A stretch of DNA of 11,400 nucleotides, taken from NCBI GenBank assembly GCA_947258465.1, contig CAMYIQ010000120.1, positions 1-11,400 of the forward strand. The letters are read 5' to 3'. Below, one piece after another: positions 1-6,727 of the stretch. This stretch comes from an uncultured Erythrobacter sp. GTDB lineage: Bacteria > Pseudomonadota > Alphaproteobacteria > Sphingomonadales > Sphingomonadaceae. Position 1 is the stretch's first letter, and the number at the start of each line of letters is the position of its first letter. A program made the translations under genes and the position numbers. The notes beneath the pieces were generated by a model. That model saw nothing but the letters and a program-made list of their open reading frames with translations. It was not told the origin of the DNA and did no database searches.

Positions 1-1
1 C

Positions 2-115
2 AGACAGCTAGCCCTATCCGCCACCGCCGCGATCTTCGCAATGGCCGCCTTTGCCATGGCCAGCGGTCTGCTCACGGTGTTTCTCTCATTAGGGATCGCT
101 ACGATCTACATATGA
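2..115 (+). CDS. C-terminal fragment of an unidentified hydrophobic protein
   Basis: An open frame enters from the left edge and ends at TGA 113-115, giving 37 visible residues. It is rich in Ala, Leu, Ile, Met and Phe, with one run of about 30 uncharged residues that could form one membrane helix, and it ends in Ile-Tyr-Ile. The start lies outside the window, so neither length nor family can be judged. The fragment is short enough that it could be a chance open frame. The sequence becomes AT-rich just after the stop, as expected for an intergenic region. No function is proposed. Confidence 0.4.
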   Translation, partial: RQLALSATAAIFAMAAFAMASGLLTVFLSLGIATIYI

Positions 116-123
116 AGATTTCA

Positions 124-192
124 TTGCATTGCAACATTTCATTTTGCAACTTATTTTGGTGCGCTTGCACCTTTCGCCAGGCCGCCTAGATT
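124..192 (+). promoter_or_regulatory. candidate promoter region of the J-domain gene with repeated TTGCA words
   Basis: This AT-rich block lies between the upstream fragment and the ATG at 231. Two sigma-70-like pairs can be drawn by eye: TTGCAA (129-134), 17 bases, TATTTT (152-157); and TTGCAC (165-170), 16 bases, TAGATT (187-192). The word TTGCA occurs at 124, 129, 144 and 165. A small hairpin, GGTGC/GCACC with a 4-base loop, lies at 158-171. Which pair is used, if either, cannot be settled from sequence. Confidence 0.3.
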
Positions 193-230
193 GACGCGCA
201 TGTTTTCCGGTCTCACGATATCCCCCTCGC

Positions 231-764
231 ATGGCTAAGGCGCGCCGCTCGAACGATTGGGGCTTTCCCCGCTGGCGCGGTTACGGATCGTCGCGCGAGA
301 CGACGACCGTGCGGCTATGCGACAGGCACGGCTGCGAGGAACCGGGCGATTGCCCGGCACCCAAGGCGCCGAACAGTCCCGAACGCTGGATGTTCTGCCA
401 GAAACATGCTGCCGAATACAATCGCAAGTGGGACTATTTCGAAGGGCTCGACAAGGCCGAGAAAGAAGCCCGGACCAAGACCGAGCAAAGCCAGAATGCG
501 GGCTATGCCGAAGCGCAGCACTATGGCTGGAGCGGTAGTGGCGACGGTTCGCGCAGCGCCGATGAAATGCGCGCGCTCGAAATACTCGAACTGGAAGCCG
601 ACGTCGAATTCATCGCGATAAAGAAGGCCTGGCGCGATAAGGCCAAGACGGTCCATCCCGATGTGAAACCCGGCGACAAGGAAGCCGCCGCCGAATTCCA
701 GAAGCTCCAGCTCGCCTACGAAGTGCTCAAGGCTGCCGAAGAGCGGCGCGAGTGGAAGGGTTAG
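231..764 (+). CDS. J-domain (DnaJ-like) protein with N-terminal Cys/His cluster
   Basis: A 177-residue soluble protein. Its C-terminal third (about 115-170) is a J domain: an amphipathic Lys/Arg-rich helix, the diagnostic His-Pro-Asp at 142-144, then the helix containing FQKLQLAYEVLK. J domains stimulate the ATPase of DnaK/Hsp70, so a co-chaperone role is expected. The Gly/Phe region and the four CxxCxGxG zinc repeats of true DnaJ are missing, so this is not DnaJ itself. The N-terminal part (about 29-72) has Cys30, Cys35, Cys41, Cys56 and His59, followed by a Tyr-Asn/aromatic stretch. I recall this module from small alphaproteobacterial J proteins of unknown client; metal binding is inferred. 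The start at ATG 231 lacks an obvious Shine-Dalgarno sequence. The 3' end overlaps the convergent ATP-grasp gene by 38 nt. Confidence 0.85.
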   Translation: MAKARRSNDWGFPRWRGYGSSRETTTVRLCDRHGCEEPGDCPAPKAPNSPERWMFCQKHAAEYNRKWDYFEGLDKAEKEARTKTEQSQNAGYAEAQHYGWSGSGDGSRSADEMRALEILELEADVEFIAIKKAWRDKAKTVHPDVKPGDKEAAAEFQKLQLAYEVLKAAEERREWKG

Positions 765-1668
765 GGGCCGCCACCGCGCCATTCGCAAGGCGCGCCGTTA
801 TGGTCTGCGCTAGGCGCTGCCCCAGATCGGGGCTTTGTTCGGGATAGAGATAGGGCTCGATCGCCTCGGCCTCCATCACTGCCAGTTCGCCCGTCGGAAG
901 CCGTGCCATGTCGATCCGGCAGTATAGCAAATCGGCGAAGGGCAGTGCCGCCACGACCGCCTCGGCCCTGGCCAGGTCCCGCGGGTCGGGCGCATAGTTG
1001 CATTCATAACCGCCATAGAGCGACTGGATACGGTATTCGCCTTCGCCCGCGCGCTTGAGAACGCCGTGGCTGAAAGCGCCGTCGACGAAAACGAAGGTAT
1101 ATTCGCCCTCCTCGACAATGCTCGGCAGGAATGGCTGGATCATGCAGGCGCGCCCCATCGACCAGCCTTTATCGGGCAGGTTATCGCGCGAGAAGCTGTG
1201 CTGGCCGAGGCCGCCCGCGCCGATTTGGCGTTTCACCACGACACGATCGGTACCGAAATGATCCATCGCGGCCTCGATACCGGCCCGGTCGATATCGGGC
1301 CGCCAGAGTGTCGGCACGCTCGTCGCACCGCGGGTTTCCAGTTCCTCCAGATACCTCTTTTCGGCATTCCAGCGCACAACCTCGGGCGGATTGCACACCT
1401 GAATGCCGCGCGCCGCGAGCGCTTCCAACTTGGCAAGAAACACGTCGGGATGATCCTGATAGTCCCACGCCGTCCCCAGCAGGATCAGCGATATTCCGTC
1501 GAATTCTTCCAACGGCGCGCGCCAGTCGATTTCGCACAGCTCCAGGCCTGCAGTCTCGAAAGCCGGGCGCAGTGCCGCAACCTCGAGATCATGCTCGAAG
1601 GCGTCTCCCCGGCGCGGTCCATCGCCGGGGAGGGTAGCGGCACAGGCGAGAAAGCCGATCCGGATCAC
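727..1668 (-). CDS. ATP-grasp ligase, DcsG/RimK-like
   Basis: A 313-residue cytoplasmic protein resembling the ATP-grasp family that includes DcsG (O-ureido-serine cyclo-ligase) and more distantly RimK and glutathione synthetase. These enzymes use ATP to make an acyl-phosphate and then an amide-type bond. Visible family features are an N-terminal pre-grasp segment beginning IRIGFLACA, an NPPEVVRWNAEKRYLEEL block (93-110), the nucleotide-binding strand VVVKRQIGAGGLG (143-155, Lys146), the hinge MIQPFL (176-181), Arg252/Asp254, and acidic metal ligands in VMEAEAIEP (Glu266, Glu268). The GTG start at 1668-1666 overlaps the upstream TGA by four bases, with GGAGG four bases ahead inside the upstream gene, so translational coupling is likely. 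The frame stays open far upstream, but that part is antisense-like filler within the PLP gene. Substrate unknown. Confidence 0.8.
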   Translation of the reverse strand: MIRIGFLACAATLPGDGPRRGDAFEHDLEVAALRPAFETAGLELCEIDWRAPLEEFDGISLILLGTAWDYQDHPDVFLAKLEALAARGIQVCNPPEVVRWNAEKRYLEELETRGATSVPTLWRPDIDRAGIEAAMDHFGTDRVVVKRQIGAGGLGQHSFSRDNLPDKGWSMGRACMIQPFLPSIVEEGEYTFVFVDGAFSHGVLKRAGEGEYRIQSLYGGYECNYAPDPRDLARAEAVVAALPFADLLYCRIDMARLPTGELAVMEAEAIEPYLYPEQSPDLGQRLAQTITARLANGAVAAPNPSTRAALRQP

Positions 1669-2975
1669 ACCGCCTCCAGTGCCTGTTCGAAGTCGGCGAT
1701 AAGGTCGTCCGGGTCTTCGATGCCGATGCTGATCCGCACCAGATTGTCCGAAATACCGAGTTCGGCGCGGCGTCCTTCCGGCACCGACAGGTGAGTCATC
1801 GATGCCGGGTGGCTGGCAAGCGTTTCGGTCCCGCCGAGGCTGACCGCCAGCTTGGCGATCTTGAGGCTGTCGAGGAAGCGGAAGCATTCCGCCTCGCCGC
1901 CCTTCAGGAGCAGCGAGAAAGTGCTGCCCGCGCCCTTGCAATGGCGGTCGTAAATGTCCTGCTGCCGTTCGTCCCCGATCATGCCGAGATAGCCCAGCCC
2001 CTCGACCTTCGGATGTTGTGCCAGGAATTCGCAGACCTTGGCGGCGTTTTCGCCCGCACGGCTCATACGCAGTTCCACCGTTTCGAGGCTGCGCAGCAAC
2101 ATCCAGGCGGTGTTCGGATCGCAGATTCCACCCATCGTGTTGCGTAGCATGCGCACCGGGTCCATCCATTTCTTGGCTCCCGCGATGCTGCCGGCAACCA
2201 GATCCGAATGGCCGCCGACATATTTTGTCAGCGAATAGCACACGATATCCGCGCCCTGATCGAGCGGACGCTGCCAAAGGGGGCCGAGAAAGGTATTGTC
2301 GATGGCGATCGGGCAATCCCAGTCCAGCGCATCGTCGCGCGCGGCCTTGACCGCTTCGACATCGACCAGCGCATTGGTCGGATTGCCCGGGCTCTCGAGA
2401 TAGATCATGCAGACCTTGCCGCCGTTCTTGCTGGCGAGGTCCTTGGCCCTGGCGAGAACGGCGTCGATTTCCTGACGCGTGGCACCGGCGGGAAAGTCGA
2501 CATATTCGACGCCCCAGCGCGACATCCACTTGGCGACGAACCCCTCGCTCGCGGCGTAGAGCGGGCCAGAATGGACGATGACGTCGCCCTTCGACGCATA
2601 GGCCAGCATCAGCACGCAGATCGCGGTCATGCCGCTGGAGAAGCTCAGCGCGTCCTCCGCGCCATCCCACACCGCCAGGCGATCTTCGAGGATTTCCTGG
2701 TTCGGCGCATTGAAGCGCGAATAGACGAGGCCGTCGGCGCCGCCGGGGCGCTTGCCGGTAATGCCTTCGAAATGACGTTTGCCGTCGGCGGCGCTGGGGA
2801 AGGCGAAGGTGGAGGTGAGGAAGATCGGCGGCTTTAGGCTGCCTTCGGACAGGACCGGGTCGTAACCATAGCCCATCATCAGCGTGCTGGGCTTCAATTC
2901 GCGCCCGTCGATCTTGGTCACCTCGGGCTTGGGGGCCATGCGCGGCGAAGTCGGGTCGATGTTGTGGTCGCTCAT
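1665..2975 (-). CDS. cystathionine gamma-synthase family PLP enzyme (methionine gamma-lyase-like)
   Basis: A 436-residue fold-type I PLP enzyme of the Cys/Met metabolism family (cystathionine gamma-synthase/beta- and gamma-lyases, O-acylhomoserine sulfhydrylases). Visible landmarks are YSR at 85-87 (phosphate contact from the partner subunit), SSGM at 113-116, Tyr140 in the ring-stacking position, ESPGNP at 194-199, DNT at 226-228 (Asp226 to the pyridine nitrogen), SLTKYVGGHSD with the Schiff-base Lys251, and the carboxylate-binding Arg in VRISIGIE (Arg414). It is longer than the usual 380-400 residues because of an N-terminal extension of about 35 residues. The canonical NPT after YSR is replaced by NAPNQ, which suggests a divergent subfamily, so the reaction cannot be assigned. 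ATG 2975 follows AGGAAGG at 11 bases. The first gene of a two-gene operon, preceded by a structured leader. Confidence 0.88.
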   Translation of the reverse strand: MSDHNIDPTSPRMAPKPEVTKIDGRELKPSTLMMGYGYDPVLSEGSLKPPIFLTSTFAFPSAADGKRHFEGITGKRPGGADGLVYSRFNAPNQEILEDRLAVWDGAEDALSFSSGMTAICVLMLAYASKGDVIVHSGPLYAASEGFVAKWMSRWGVEYVDFPAGATRQEIDAVLARAKDLASKNGGKVCMIYLESPGNPTNALVDVEAVKAARDDALDWDCPIAIDNTFLGPLWQRPLDQGADIVCYSLTKYVGGHSDLVAGSIAGAKKWMDPVRMLRNTMGGICDPNTAWMLLRSLETVELRMSRAGENAAKVCEFLAQHPKVEGLGYLGMIGDERQQDIYDRHCKGAGSTFSLLLKGGEAECFRFLDSLKIAKLAVSLGGTETLASHPASMTHLSVPEGRRAELGISDNLVRISIGIEDPDDLIADFEQALEAV

Positions 2976-3093
2976 CGGGCGAGCATCCTTCCTGAATCAC
3001 GCCCCCAGGAAGGCGGGAGCCGGTTGGGCTGATCAGGGCACCCGTTCCTAACCTCCGCAGGAACGCCTCTCCGCCGACAGCGCTTTCGGCTGC
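2976..3093 (-). promoter_or_regulatory. structured 5' leader, possible cis-regulatory RNA
   Basis: Reading 5' to 3' on the minus strand, the leader holds: a hairpin at 3093-3077 (GCAGCC, GAAA tetraloop, one bulge); GGCGG (3075-3071), which can pair with CCGCC (3016-3012); inside that, a perfect 7-bp hairpin CGTTCCT/AGGAACG (3065-3059 with 3049-3043); and then the RBS-masking hairpin (3013-2987). The closing helix and the masking hairpin share bases 3012-3013, so they compete slightly, as in riboswitch expression platforms. I could not match it to SAM-II, SAM-V or SAH consensus sequences from memory. Ligand and function are unknown, and stems can arise by chance in GC-rich DNA. Confidence 0.4.
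2987..3013 (-). promoter_or_regulatory. hairpin masking the ribosome binding site of the PLP-enzyme gene
   Basis: On the minus strand CCTTCCTG (3013-3006) is perfectly complementary to CAGGAAGG (2994-2987), with an 11-base loop. The 3' arm contains the AGGAAGG Shine-Dalgarno sequence of the gene starting at 2975. Folding would hide the ribosome binding site. No U-run follows, so this is a candidate translational switch and not a terminator. Confidence 0.55.
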
Positions 3094-3095
3094 GA

Positions 3096-3124
3096 TCCAT
3101 ATGTCGGAGCGATATTGGTTTCAA
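3096..3124 (-). promoter_or_regulatory. candidate promoter of the PLP/ATP-grasp operon
   Basis: TTGAAA (3124-3119) matches the -35 consensus at five of six bases. After 17 bases comes TATGGA (3101-3096), a weak -10. Transcription would begin near 3089, giving a leader of about 115 nt that spans nearly all of the structured region. Found by eye only. Confidence 0.35.
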
Positions 3125-3188
3125 CCGTGACAAAGCCAAAGACATGGGCCGCTGCACCTCGCAAAATGGCAAGGAATGAAAAGGCGCG

Positions 3189-4598
3189 CTAGATCAACGC
3201 GTTCATCCCCCACACCATGCCCACGATCATGAAGATCCCCACGATGTCCAGCAACAAACCGGCCTGTACCATTCGCCCGATCCGGATGTGCCCTGTAGAC
3301 CAGGCGATGGCGTTGGGCCCGGTCCCGGCGGGCAACATGAAGCCCCAACTGGCGGCAAGCGCGGCGGGCATGGCAAGCAGGATCGGATCGACCCCCAGGG
3401 CCACCACCAAAGCGGCCACGACCGGAATGATTCCGCTGGCGGTCGCGACATTACTGGCGAACTCGGTGATGAGCACGACCATCGCCACGACTGCAAGGGC
3501 GACCAGCACTAGCGGCCACGCCTCGAGCGGCAGCAGCGCATTGCCGAGCCAATCGGCCAGCCCGCTGGCGCTCATGCCCGCTGCCAGGGCAAGTCCGCCT
3601 CCGAACATCATGATAACGCCCCAAGGCGCATTGTCGGCCTCTTCCCAGATCAGCAACGGGCGTCCCGTGCCGTCGGGGAGCAGGAACAAAGCCAGGCTGG
3701 CGATGATGGCTATGGTGCCGTCGGTCCACGAGCCTTCGGGCAGATAGGGCGCGACGATCAGCCGCGTCATCCAGGCGAGAAAGGTCAGGCCGACGATTAC
3801 CATCAGGCGGCGTTCCGCCGATCCCATCGGAGCCTCGTTCACGATCGCCGCCCGCGCCGCCGCGACGTCGAAGGGGTGCTCTGCCACACGCTGCACGCGC
3901 GCAACCAGAAAGGCGGCCAGCGGCACGCCAAGCACCACGATGGGGAGGCCGTAAAGCGTCCATTCGGCAAAGCTGATCTGCGTGCCGATCATCGTGTCGA
4001 GCAGCCCCACCGCAATCGCATTGGTGGGCGAGCCGACCAGCGTGCCGAGCCCGCCAACGCTTGCGGCGAAGGCGATGCCCATCGGCAGCGCGCCCGCCAG
4101 ACCTTCGTGCTCGTTCTCGGCCACACCGCCCCCTGCCAGCACTGCAAGCGCCATCGGCATCATGATCAAGGCGGTCGATGTATTGGAGATCAGCATCGAA
4201 AGGATCGCGGCGGCGATCATGAAGGCCAGCAGCAATCCCGCCTGTCCGCCGCGCCCGCCGATGGCGTTCAGGATCGCGAGCGCAAGGCGCTTGTGCAATC
4301 CGGTGCGCTCGATGGCGAGCGCGATGAACGCTCCGCCCAAAAGCAGAAACAGGATCGGCGAATAATAGGCGCTGGCCGTGTCGCGCGCATCCATCACGCC
4401 GGCAAAGGGCAGGACGACGAAAGGCATGAGGGCTGTCGCGGTCAGCGGCAAGGCTTCGGTCATCCACCAAGCCGCCATCAGCACGACCAAGCCGGCAACG
4501 ATGAACGCATCGCGGCCCATGCCGGCCGGTGCGGGCAGGACTATGCCCGCCAGCAGCGCCAACACGCCTACCAGAAATCCAATGCGTTTAGCCGTCAT
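3189..4598 (-). CDS. SLC13/DASS family anion (dicarboxylate-type) symporter
   Basis: A 469-residue inner-membrane protein with about a dozen hydrophobic segments, the usual length for the divalent anion:Na+ symporter family (VcINDY, NaDC), which imports di- or tricarboxylates such as succinate with Na+. Features seen are the WWMTEALPL segment near 44-52, the first Na+-site motif Ser138-Asn139-Thr140, the following GGLGTLVGSPTN loop (182-193), a second motif that reads Ser382-Asn383-Val384 in place of the usual SNT, and the C-terminal LPAGTGPNAIAWSTG block (422-436) matching the family signature. ATG 4598 gives the expected N-terminus, but its Shine-Dalgarno sequence is weak. The gene diverges from the S9 peptidase gene across 125 bp. 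Substrate cannot be told from sequence; sulfate or another carboxylate remains possible. Confidence 0.88.
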   Translation of the reverse strand: MTAKRIGFLVGVLALLAGIVLPAPAGMGRDAFIVAGLVVLMAAWWMTEALPLTATALMPFVVLPFAGVMDARDTASAYYSPILFLLLGGAFIALAIERTGLHKRLALAILNAIGGRGGQAGLLLAFMIAAAILSMLISNTSTALIMMPMALAVLAGGGVAENEHEGLAGALPMGIAFAASVGGLGTLVGSPTNAIAVGLLDTMIGTQISFAEWTLYGLPIVVLGVPLAAFLVARVQRVAEHPFDVAAARAAIVNEAPMGSAERRLMVIVGLTFLAWMTRLIVAPYLPEGSWTDGTIAIIASLALFLLPDGTGRPLLIWEEADNAPWGVIMMFGGGLALAAGMSASGLADWLGNALLPLEAWPLVLVALAVVAMVVLITEFASNVATASGIIPVVAALVVALGVDPILLAMPAALAASWGFMLPAGTGPNAIAWSTGHIRIGRMVQAGLLLDIVGIFMIVGMVWGMNALI

Positions 4599-4710
4599 GT
4601 CGCCGCGATCCCCCCATGCCCGCTGCTAACAGTCTCCTTCCACGAGGACAATCTTGGCGCTTGCCGGAATCCTGAAGCCTGTTTAGGTGGGTGTATTACA
4701 TTGATGACAC

Positions 4711-4718
4711 AGGAGAGG
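4711..4718 (+). promoter_or_regulatory. Shine-Dalgarno that decides the GTG start of the S9 peptidase
   Basis: AGGAGAGG lies five bases before GTG 4724. That start puts a signal peptide directly at the N-terminus. The in-frame GTG at 4691 has no such site and would add 11 polar residues ahead of the signal peptide. Confidence 0.7.
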
Positions 4719-4723
4719 AATCC

Positions 4724-6655
4724 GTGATCCGATCGATTTCCATACTTGCGGCCGCCTCGCTGGCCGCGCTGGCTGCCCCCGCTTTCGCGCAGCCGCACCA
4801 GGGGCACGCCATGACTGAGGAGGCGGAGGTAAAAACCTACACCGCGCAGCAGTTCTTCGAATCGACCAGCTACAGAGTCGGTTCGCCCAGCGGTTTCAAC
4901 TTCTCGCCTGATGGGGAGTTCGTGCTGGTGAATTTGGATGCGACCGGGGTATTCAACGCCTACAAGATGCCGGTGGCAGGTGGCGAACCCGTGCCGCTGA
5001 CCAAATCCAGTACCAATGCCACTTTCGGCGCGAGCTTTTTCCCCGACGATCCGCGGGTGCTCTTCACCGCCGACGAAGGGGGGAACGAACTCAACCACCT
5101 TTTCGTGATGGACATGGACGGCACGGTCACCGATCTGACGCCAGGTGAGGAATTGAAGGCAGCTTTCGCCGGATGGAACGCCGATGGAAAGACCTTCTAC
5201 GTCACCACCAACGAACGCGATTCCGCAGCTTTCGACCTCTATGCCTACGATGCCGCAACCTACGAGCGGAGCCGTGTCTTCACCAATGAAGGTGGCTTTT
5301 CGATTAGCGATGTGTCGCCCGACGGGCGCTGGGTAGCCTTGTCGAAAGCCCTATCTAGCGCGAACAGCGACCTCTACGTGGCGGACCTGTCTGCAGCCGG
5401 GACTGAGCCGAAGCTGATCACCCCGCACGAAGGCAATGTGAGCTATGGTGCCTACACCTTCACCCGCGACAATGCCGCCCTGATCTACGCGACCAACGAG
5501 CATGGCGAGTTCAGTCAGGCCTGGCGCTATGACCTCGCAAGCGGCAGGAAATCGCCCGTGGTCGAGGCGGACTGGGATGTCGCCTTCCTGCAATATTCAC
5601 CCACTGGCCGCTATCGGGTGAGTGCGATCAACGAAGATGCGCTGACGGCTATCACCATCCTCGATCAGAGCAGTGGCGCAGCGGTCACGCTCGATGGCCT
5701 TCCCGAGGGAAGCCTAGGATCCATCCGCTTCGACCCGGCGGAAACGCGGATCGCTTTCACACTGACGTCGGATACGTCACCGACCGACATTTATGTCGCG
5801 GACCTGGCGAGCGGCGCTTCGACCCGGCTGACCAAGGCGCTCAACCCCGCGATTGACGAAGATGACCTCGTCACTGCCACGGTGGCCCGTTTTCCCAGTT
5901 ACGACGGGCTGGAAATCCCCGGCATACTCTACCGGCCCCGGGGCGCCAGTGCGGCCAGTCCGGCCCCGGCAGTCGTGCTTGTCCATGGTGGCCCGGGCGG
6001 TCAAAGCATGCGCGGCTACAGCGCGATGATCCAGCACCTGGTGAACAATGGCTACGCTGTCTATGCGATCAACAACCGTGGTTCCTCGGGCTATGGCAAG
6101 ACCTTCTTCCATATGGACGACAAGCGGCACGGCGATGTCGACCTAAAGGACGTGATTGCCTCCAAGGGATTCCTGCAGAGGTTCGACTGGGTCGCGGACG
6201 ATCGCATTGCAGTGATGGGCGGAAGCTACGGCGGCTACATGACGGCTGCTGCGCTGGCCTTTCATCCGGAGGTGTTCGATGCTGGCATCAACATCTTCGG
6301 CGTTACCAACTGGGTGCGGACGCTAAAGTCCATCCCGCCTTGGTGGGGCAGTTTCCGCGATGCGCTCTATGACGAGATGGGGGATCCGGCGATTGACGAG
6401 GAACGCCACCGCGCGATTTCGCCGCTGTTCCATGCGGGCAACATCACCAGACCGATGCTGGTGGTGCAGGGCGCAAACGACCCGCGCGTGCTTCAGGTCG
6501 AAAGCGACGAACTGGTCGCTGCGGTCAGGGCCAACGGGGTGCCGGTCGAATATGTGCTGTTCCCCGACGAGGGCCACGGCTTCCGGCGGCGCGACAACCG
6601 CGTCACCGCATCGGAGGCCTATCTGAAGTTCCTCGACGAACATATCGGACGCTGA
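4724..6655 (+). CDS. secreted S9 family (prolyl oligopeptidase-like) serine peptidase
   Basis: A 643-residue protein of the POP/DPP-IV/acylaminoacyl-peptidase clan, which removes or cuts short peptides, often at proline. The N-terminus is a Sec signal peptide with probable cleavage after Ala-Phe-Ala at residue 22, so it is exported, most likely to the periplasm. Residues about 40-380 form the beta-propeller, with recurring SPDG/DxxxDLYVAD-type blades. The C-terminal alpha/beta hydrolase has the oxyanion-loop HGGPGG, the nucleophile Ser501 in GGSYGG, Asp586 in QGANDPRV and His618 in DEGHGF, so the triad is complete. The GTG start at 4724 is chosen for its Shine-Dalgarno sequence and signal peptide. 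The gene is monocistronic: divergent from the SLC13 gene and closed by a strong terminator. Likely role is peptide scavenging; exact specificity is unknown. Confidence 0.93.
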   Translation: MIRSISILAAASLAALAAPAFAQPHQGHAMTEEAEVKTYTAQQFFESTSYRVGSPSGFNFSPDGEFVLVNLDATGVFNAYKMPVAGGEPVPLTKSSTNATFGASFFPDDPRVLFTADEGGNELNHLFVMDMDGTVTDLTPGEELKAAFAGWNADGKTFYVTTNERDSAAFDLYAYDAATYERSRVFTNEGGFSISDVSPDGRWVALSKALSSANSDLYVADLSAAGTEPKLITPHEGNVSYGAYTFTRDNAALIYATNEHGEFSQAWRYDLASGRKSPVVEADWDVAFLQYSPTGRYRVSAINEDALTAITILDQSSGAAVTLDGLPEGSLGSIRFDPAETRIAFTLTSDTSPTDIYVADLASGASTRLTKALNPAIDEDDLVTATVARFPSYDGLEIPGILYRPRGASAASPAPAVVLVHGGPGGQSMRGYSAMIQHLVNNGYAVYAINNRGSSGYGKTFFHMDDKRHGDVDLKDVIASKGFLQRFDWVADDRIAVMGGSYGGYMTAAALAFHPEVFDAGINIFGVTNWVRTLKSIPPWWGSFRDALYDEMGDPAIDEERHRAISPLFHAGNITRPMLVVQGANDPRVLQVESDELVAAVRANGVPVEYVLFPDEGHGFRRRDNRVTASEAYLKFLDEHIGR

Positions 6656-6673
6656 TCGCAGCGGGACCAAAGG

Positions 6674-6705
6674 AAAAGGGCGGGCCGCATGGGCCCGCCC
6701 TTTTT
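6674..6705. terminator. bidirectional intrinsic terminator between the S9 gene and infC
   Basis: A perfect GC stem, GGGCGGGCC (6678-6686) with GGCCCGCCC (6692-6700), around a 5-base loop. It is flanked by AAAA before and TTTTT after, so it works as hairpin plus U-run on both strands. It lies 18 bases after the S9 stop and 22 bases beyond the infC stop, serving both convergent genes. Confidence 0.92.
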
Positions 6706-6727
6706 CGTTATCGCCAAGAGGCACGTC

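Noticed and set aside
2208..2837. Plus-strand frame (209 codons) antisense to the PLP-enzyme gene.
   Set aside because: Shadow frame; the opposite strand carries all catalytic motifs of the Cys/Met PLP family.
727..3000. One 757-codon minus-strand frame that could be read as a single large protein.
   Set aside because: The part upstream of 1668 overlaps the well-supported PLP-enzyme gene in another frame and is Arg/Pro/Gly-rich shadow sequence. Real ATP-grasp homology begins at the GTG at 1668.
2976..3130. Known SAM-II (or SAM-V, SAH) riboswitch ahead of the cystathionine gamma-synthase-like gene.
   Set aside because: I could not find the conserved core words of these classes in either orientation. 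The leader is therefore reported as structured but unclassified.
3876..4727. Long plus-strand frame (283 codons) antisense to the transporter gene.
   Set aside because: His/Gln/Arg-rich shadow of a membrane protein gene, with no recognisable motif. The minus-strand reading is clearly an SLC13 protein.
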